This document shows positions 59,836 through 64,000 of a stretch of 64,000 nucleotides of DNA, piece by piece. The notes below the pieces were generated by a model. The model was not told the DNA's origin and searched no databases. It saw nothing but the letters and a program-made list of their open reading frames with translations. The number at the start of each line of letters is the position of its first letter. The first letter of the stretch is position 1. Made by a program: the position numbers and the translations under genes. Source of the DNA: Welwitschia mirabilis (taxonomy: Eukaryota > Gnetophyta > Gnetopsida > Welwitschiales); the NCBI GenBank assembly GCA_051453625.1, contig JBOZIK010000001.1, positions 196,034,993 to 196,098,992 on the forward strand. Direction: 5' to 3'.

Positions 59836-60496
59836 TTTTCACAATAGAAGTGAAATATATAGTAGCAGGAAGTTCTTGTAACCATCTTCTATGGATGAAG
59901 GAAATGCTCAAATACTTTAGAGTTAATTTTGAATAGGTTCCAATTTTTTGTGATAATACTAATACAATTGATATCTCAAAAAACCTTGTTTAACATTCTT
60001 AAACTAAACATATTAAAATAAGATACCATTTCCTTAAAGATCAAGTAAAAAATAGCTACATTTCTAGGAACTTTATAAGTAATAATAGATAATTAGTTGA
60101 TATTTTCATAAAACCCCTATACTTTGACAACGTTTTAAGAATTTGTTGTGAATTGAAGGTTATCTCTCCATCCTCTAACTAAAAGCAAGATGGTCAAATG
60201 AATCTTACATTCAGTTGACTAGATCTAGAGAAGACAAATCGACCGAATTTTATTTGGTCACTCGGTCCTTTCTAGATTAGAATTAAATCTAATTAGATCA
60301 ACTAGACTAAAGTATTGGTTGATCAGACATAAAATTTTCTCAACATGAATCTCAATGGATTGATCAGATCATAATCCAATTGACTATACCTATAGGATTA
60401 TAGTACAAGAGAAAGGTAGTGAACCTGTTTTTTACTTAAATCTAACTTGATCACTTCCTTTATAAAATATTGTGGAGCCCTACCTTCTTCATTCCC

Positions 60497-60517
60497 ATCT
60501 ATCTATCTATCTCTCTC
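60497..60517 (+). repeat. (CTAT)n microsatellite
   Basis: Four CTAT units grading into CTCTCTC in the pol-ORF spacer of the second SIRE-like copy; absent from the first copy. Confidence 0.9.
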
Positions 60518-60650
60518 ATATCTAGCTCTTCTTTTCCATTTTCTTTGTATTTAGAAAGTATTACATGCTATCTAAATAGTAGAGGGTCTCTTTAGAAAAT
60601 CTCATCAGAAGGAGCTAGTAAGTAAAAATCTAAAATATTTTTACTCTAGA

Positions 60651-61000
60651 ATGTCAAATAAGGCCCTGGACAAGTTTAGCAAAAAGTTTGAGAAGAATCC
60701 TATCTATCAAGAGAGATCAGTAGATTTAGAGAAATCTAGAGAGTTGAGGAATGTGATAATACTTTTAAATGATCTAGATCTTTCTTACTTTCTTAAAATT
60801 TTTGGGTCATTCTACACCTTTCTTAATCATATATTCTATTATAATGCTTTCTTTGATGTGGATTCCTATACTTTTATGACTCTTGTTTTGAGGAGAAAAA
60901 TTTTAGTTATCATAGATCTGATAGTATTTCTTACAAATCTTCCTAAAGGAGATTATGAGGAGTGTTGGCCCTTACATAACTCTATAAAGATAAGATAAAG
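60651..61000 (+). pseudogene. Extra 3' ORF of the SIRE-like element (copy 2)
   Basis: Open for 115 codons from MSNKALDKFSKKFEKNPIYQ, longer than copy 1 (79 codons). It contains NDLDLSYFLKIF, a hydrophobic LNHIFYYNAFFD stretch, and LTNLPKGDYEECWP at the end. After the stop, homologous blocks continue in the same region (AIILKNMVSYLEYKKTRALP near 61200-61265; YHHFKVQIHSDLKMLTLMY near 61285) to an acidic tail. The ancestral protein was therefore longer and this is a truncated remnant. The pattern resembles the 'putative plant transposon protein' family found after pol in some plant copia elements. No biochemical role is claimed. Confidence 0.6.
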
Positions 61001-61543
61001 ATCATCAGGGAAGTGTATGAAAAGATCATTTAGTGAAAAACCACCCTTTTCACCTTTCATCTTACCCTAAAATATTGTTTTCTTTAATTACTTTTTACTT
61101 ACAATTTTTTACCTCTTTCTGGTTATTGTGATAAGACTTCAAATTATCATTTCTATCTATTATAATTAGTAGGAAACAGTCACTTTATTAATGCTTCTGC
61201 CATTATTCTTAAGAATATGGTTTCTTATTTGGAATATAAAAAAACTAGGGCTCTTCCTTACTTTATCCTAATTGCTAATATTTATCATCATTTCAAAGTC
61301 CAAATACACTCTGATCTTAAAATGTTAACTCTTATGTATTTCATTAGATGTGCTACTCTGTCCCTCATGCACATTTTCTCTAGATCCTAAAACTCTTTGA
61401 AGTCTCATTCTCTAAAGTAGACCTCCCATGATGAAACTCTAATATACCTTAAGAGGTTGGATTCTTACACTTGACACATGAAAGAGGAACTTATTGTAGT
61501 AGGACACAAGATTGTAAACACTGTAGCTCTACTCAAAAGACAA

Positions 61544-61622
61544 AAGAAGAAGAAGAAGAAGATGATGATGATGATCTAGATTCTAAAGAAGGATGTGAGG
61601 AGAAGGAGGAAGAAGAATTAGA
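61544..61622 (+). repeat. GAA/GAT-rich acidic-tail repeat
   Basis: Tandem GAA then GAT codons followed by mixed GAG/GAA, the counterpart of 51350-51430. In the original frame it encodes a run of Glu and Asp at the C-terminal end of the extra ORF. Confidence 0.8.
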
Positions 61623-61627
61623 TTAAT

Positions 61628-64000
61628 TATTTTTTTGAATGAAATTAAACTTTCATTACTGGAGGGAAATAAAAGTCAAAATCATACAAATAATAAAAAG
61701 AAAATGGATCAAGACCATTGTCTAATTAAGAAATAAAACCTAAGGCCGAAATGGTAACTGCCTAAAGAAAATTTTAGGGCTAGGATAAAACTTCGCCTCT
61801 TCCATTCTGGCTATGCACTTACCAAAATTTGGAGGATTTTTACAAGTCTATAATGAGGATTCCTTATTCTAGATCATTGCAAGAGGAGAATATACTTTAG
61901 GGGACTCTGCCCCTAGTTTTAAAACCCCTAAACTTAGAGTCTTCTTTAACGTCCTTGAGGAGGATGCTTTAATTACCCCTTGAACCAAGTCTTGAGAGAA
62001 ATTTGATTGAAACCAAGGGTACTAATAATTATTTAATTTAATCTACTAACTTTTAGATCCAGTTCATAGGAGAAATTCAAGAAATGAACCAATTTCAAAG
62101 TTTGCACCTCAACATCCAAAACTAGACAAACTAGTTATAGGATAAGAAGGATGCATTCTGAGCCTACCTAAGAAGGATTGAGAGGGTGTTATCATACTTT
62201 TAATTTTAATATGAACTATTGCATGATCGATGTGCTACCTAGAAGTAAGAGGAAAATATTTCTAATCCTCATCTAAATCAGTATTCTGATAAAACTGACC
62301 CTCGAGGCTTGACTTAGGGTAAACTCTTCAAGTGATTTGATGCCCTTATTTTATATCATTTAGATCAATTCTAAGAGATCAAGTACCAAAATAGATGCTC
62401 AATCAATTTCTTCTCCCCAAGAATTATGGTAAAATGTCCATTTTTTGATACCATCTTCAATTCTTCTGGGTGTCTTTCATCCTCTGTATGAAAGATAATT
62501 TGGTTTTTAGCTGAGTATTGATTTCATTGACCATGACATGAGTCTTGAAATATATCTACCTAAACACTTTTATATTCCTACCTTATCAAATGAAATATAT
62601 GCAAGTTATGATTAGGAATTTGATGATGTTGTATTGTGTGGAGTAAGTTTTTAAACTTTTCCTAATCCACTGCATTAAGACTGTCCAGTTAGTTGAAGGA
62701 GATTGTAGATGGACCAAGTTCAAGATGTATTTGAGGAGATTAAGATAAGGAGGGCATTCAAAGCAGAAATAATCTCATGATTCTTCAGCCATACTACAAA
62801 AACCACATTTGGGATTAGTATGGACTCCCAATTTAATAATTCTATCCTTGATAGTAAGCTTGCTATTGTAGACTATCCATGATATGAACAAATGTTTAGG
62901 AATGATAAACCTATTCTAAATAAAGAAGTACCAATCTACTTTTGAAGCCTATCCAAATAGCTATGCATAAGTAGAGGAGGTGAATAAAGATGCTCCAGTT
63001 GCTTTCCATTCTAAGGCATCGATTGTAAGATCTAAGCATATTCCTGTCTGAGTTCTAAGTTTTGGCACTTTTTTGATAACCCAAGATGTGCTCTATTTCT
63101 CTTAATATTACCATATATTTGTGTTTTTAAAGTAATACTCATGACATCATTTAATCCACAGGTTGTCCTTTTTGAGATCCAAGTCCCATAAATGAGTTAA
63201 AATTAGTGCTTTATTCATCAAGGTAGAGGCCATCAAGCCTAGAACTCTTGCTATTTTTAGCTTCACCAAGATGTGCCATGTTCTTGGGGATTTCTTAAAA
63301 TGATCATATGACCCTGTCTAAAGTAATTTTCTGCATAATGAGTTAGATTCAGAGATTACCTTCTTAGAAAGAATAAAAACCCTATACCAGAATGAGCTTA
63401 GACTTTAAAGCATAACTTTTATCAAAAAAGTCTTTCTACATATGAGAGAAATTTAGTAGTCTAGGCCCTTATTATCTCTATTATCTTTATAATTATAGGT
63501 AGACACTTTTATATGGAGAGTTTCTTAGAGTTAAGAGGCACTCCAAGACATCTGACAGGAAGGATACCTTCTGAAAAACCCAGGGTATGGAGAAATCGAT
63601 CTTTTTGGTCTTATGATATATATCCAAAAAAGGCCTAACTTTTGAAAAGATTTGCTTCAATATTAGAGACTTCTTAAAGGTGCTTTAGAGTTTGTTTCAA
63701 CCATTTAGTGGAGGTTTCATCTGCTCTACAAAGTTTAAAAAGATCATCTACATAACATAGGTGGATAATTCAAAGCCTTTAATATTTTAGATGGAAGTGG
63801 AATTGGGAGTTATAAGCCATTTTTCTTAGGCCCTTAGATAGGTATTCCATAACTAGGAAGAAAAGGTAAGAAGACATTGGATCTCCTTGCCTTAGACCTC
63901 TTTTCCCTAGAAAGTATCTGCTAAATCATCATTCACTAGAATTGAAAAACATGGGACAGTGATACATGCTAAAATCCATTTGATTAACCTGAAGGGAAAG
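61628..64000 (-). pseudogene. LINE-F: L1-type LINE, 3' part of ORF2 and 3' end, running off the window
   Basis: A short T run at 61628-61634 (the poly-A side) is followed by the element's 3' end. Reading the minus strand leftwards from the window edge: GLRQGDPMSSYLFFLVMEY (about 63848-63905), YVDDLFKLC with the YVDD box (63728-63754), post-RT sequence including LPVRCLGVPLNSKK (about 63530-63570), and the zinc-binding tail CGFCSMAEES (about 62776-62808). The 5' part lies beyond position 64000. It interrupts the second SIRE-like copy. Confidence 0.85.

Larger units (their letters stand above)
59836..61627 (+). mobile_element. 3' part of a second SIRE-like element
   Basis: Collinear with 49673-51435 of the first copy: end of RNase H (59836-60130; IEVKYIVAGSSCNHLLWMKE is shared), the spacer with GTCGAC-like words (60180-60400), the extra ORF and its acidic tail. 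The left side is lost at the gap. The right side is cut by LINE-F just after the acidic tail, before any polypurine tract or LTR. Confidence 0.88.

Noticed and set aside
61544-61622. CRISPR-like or satellite array
   Set aside because: The triplet repeats encode the acidic tail of a transposon ORF and have no spacer structure.

Overview
This window looks like nuclear, non-genic heterochromatin of a flowering plant. It is very AT-rich by eye. I see no host gene, tRNA, rRNA or CRISPR array, and none of the operon logic of a prokaryote. Nearly everything recognisable is a decayed retrotransposon: Ty3/gypsy elements of the Athila/Tat type, Ty1/copia elements including a SIRE-like one, and L1-type LINEs. 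Coding regions are broken by stops and frameshifts, so most genes are given as pseudogene stretches with approximate edges. Five runs of N interrupt the sequence (1589-1718, 4836-4935, 20986-21778, 37861-37870, 59736-59835).

Layout. 1-4.8 kb: a minus-strand gypsy remnant (family A, copy 1) with LTR, protease and gag. 5-7.7 kb: unassigned AT-rich DNA, a G-rich patch and a LINE reverse-transcriptase fragment (minus). 7.8-9.5 kb: the 3' part of a copia pol gene (plus). 9.5-13.2 kb: nothing I can name. 13.2-44.2 kb: the main structure, a nest of transposons. Two pieces of minus-strand LINE lie outermost and are separated by gypsy B (minus, 14575-43532). The 5' LTR of gypsy B is split by copia-2 (plus, 25149-42870) with a perfect 5-bp target duplication AGAAG. 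The gag region of copia-2 is split in turn by gypsy C (minus, 28563-38368). 44.2-53.0 kb: a nearly complete SIRE-like copia element (plus) with both LTRs, PBS, gag-pol, an extra 3' ORF and two polypurine tracts. 53.0-55.7 kb: a plus-strand LINE. 55.7-59.7 kb: family A, copy 2 (minus), which lacks the RT-RNase H-integrase core. 59.8-61.6 kb: the 3' portion of a second SIRE-like copy, cut by a minus-strand LINE that runs off the right end.

How the parts relate. The elements do not cooperate as a pathway. The window is a record of successive insertions: LINE first, then gypsy B, then copia-2, then gypsy C. The points most worth a second look are: a bipartite repeat at matching positions in the 5' leaders of gypsy B and gypsy C; two family A copies that both lack the RT/integrase core and both carry Asn at the protease catalytic Asp; an unexplained 3.1-kb leader with a C-rich stretch in copia-2; and a dense array of decayed GTCGAC-like motifs in the SIRE-like LTRs. 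I found no convincing new defence or metabolic system.
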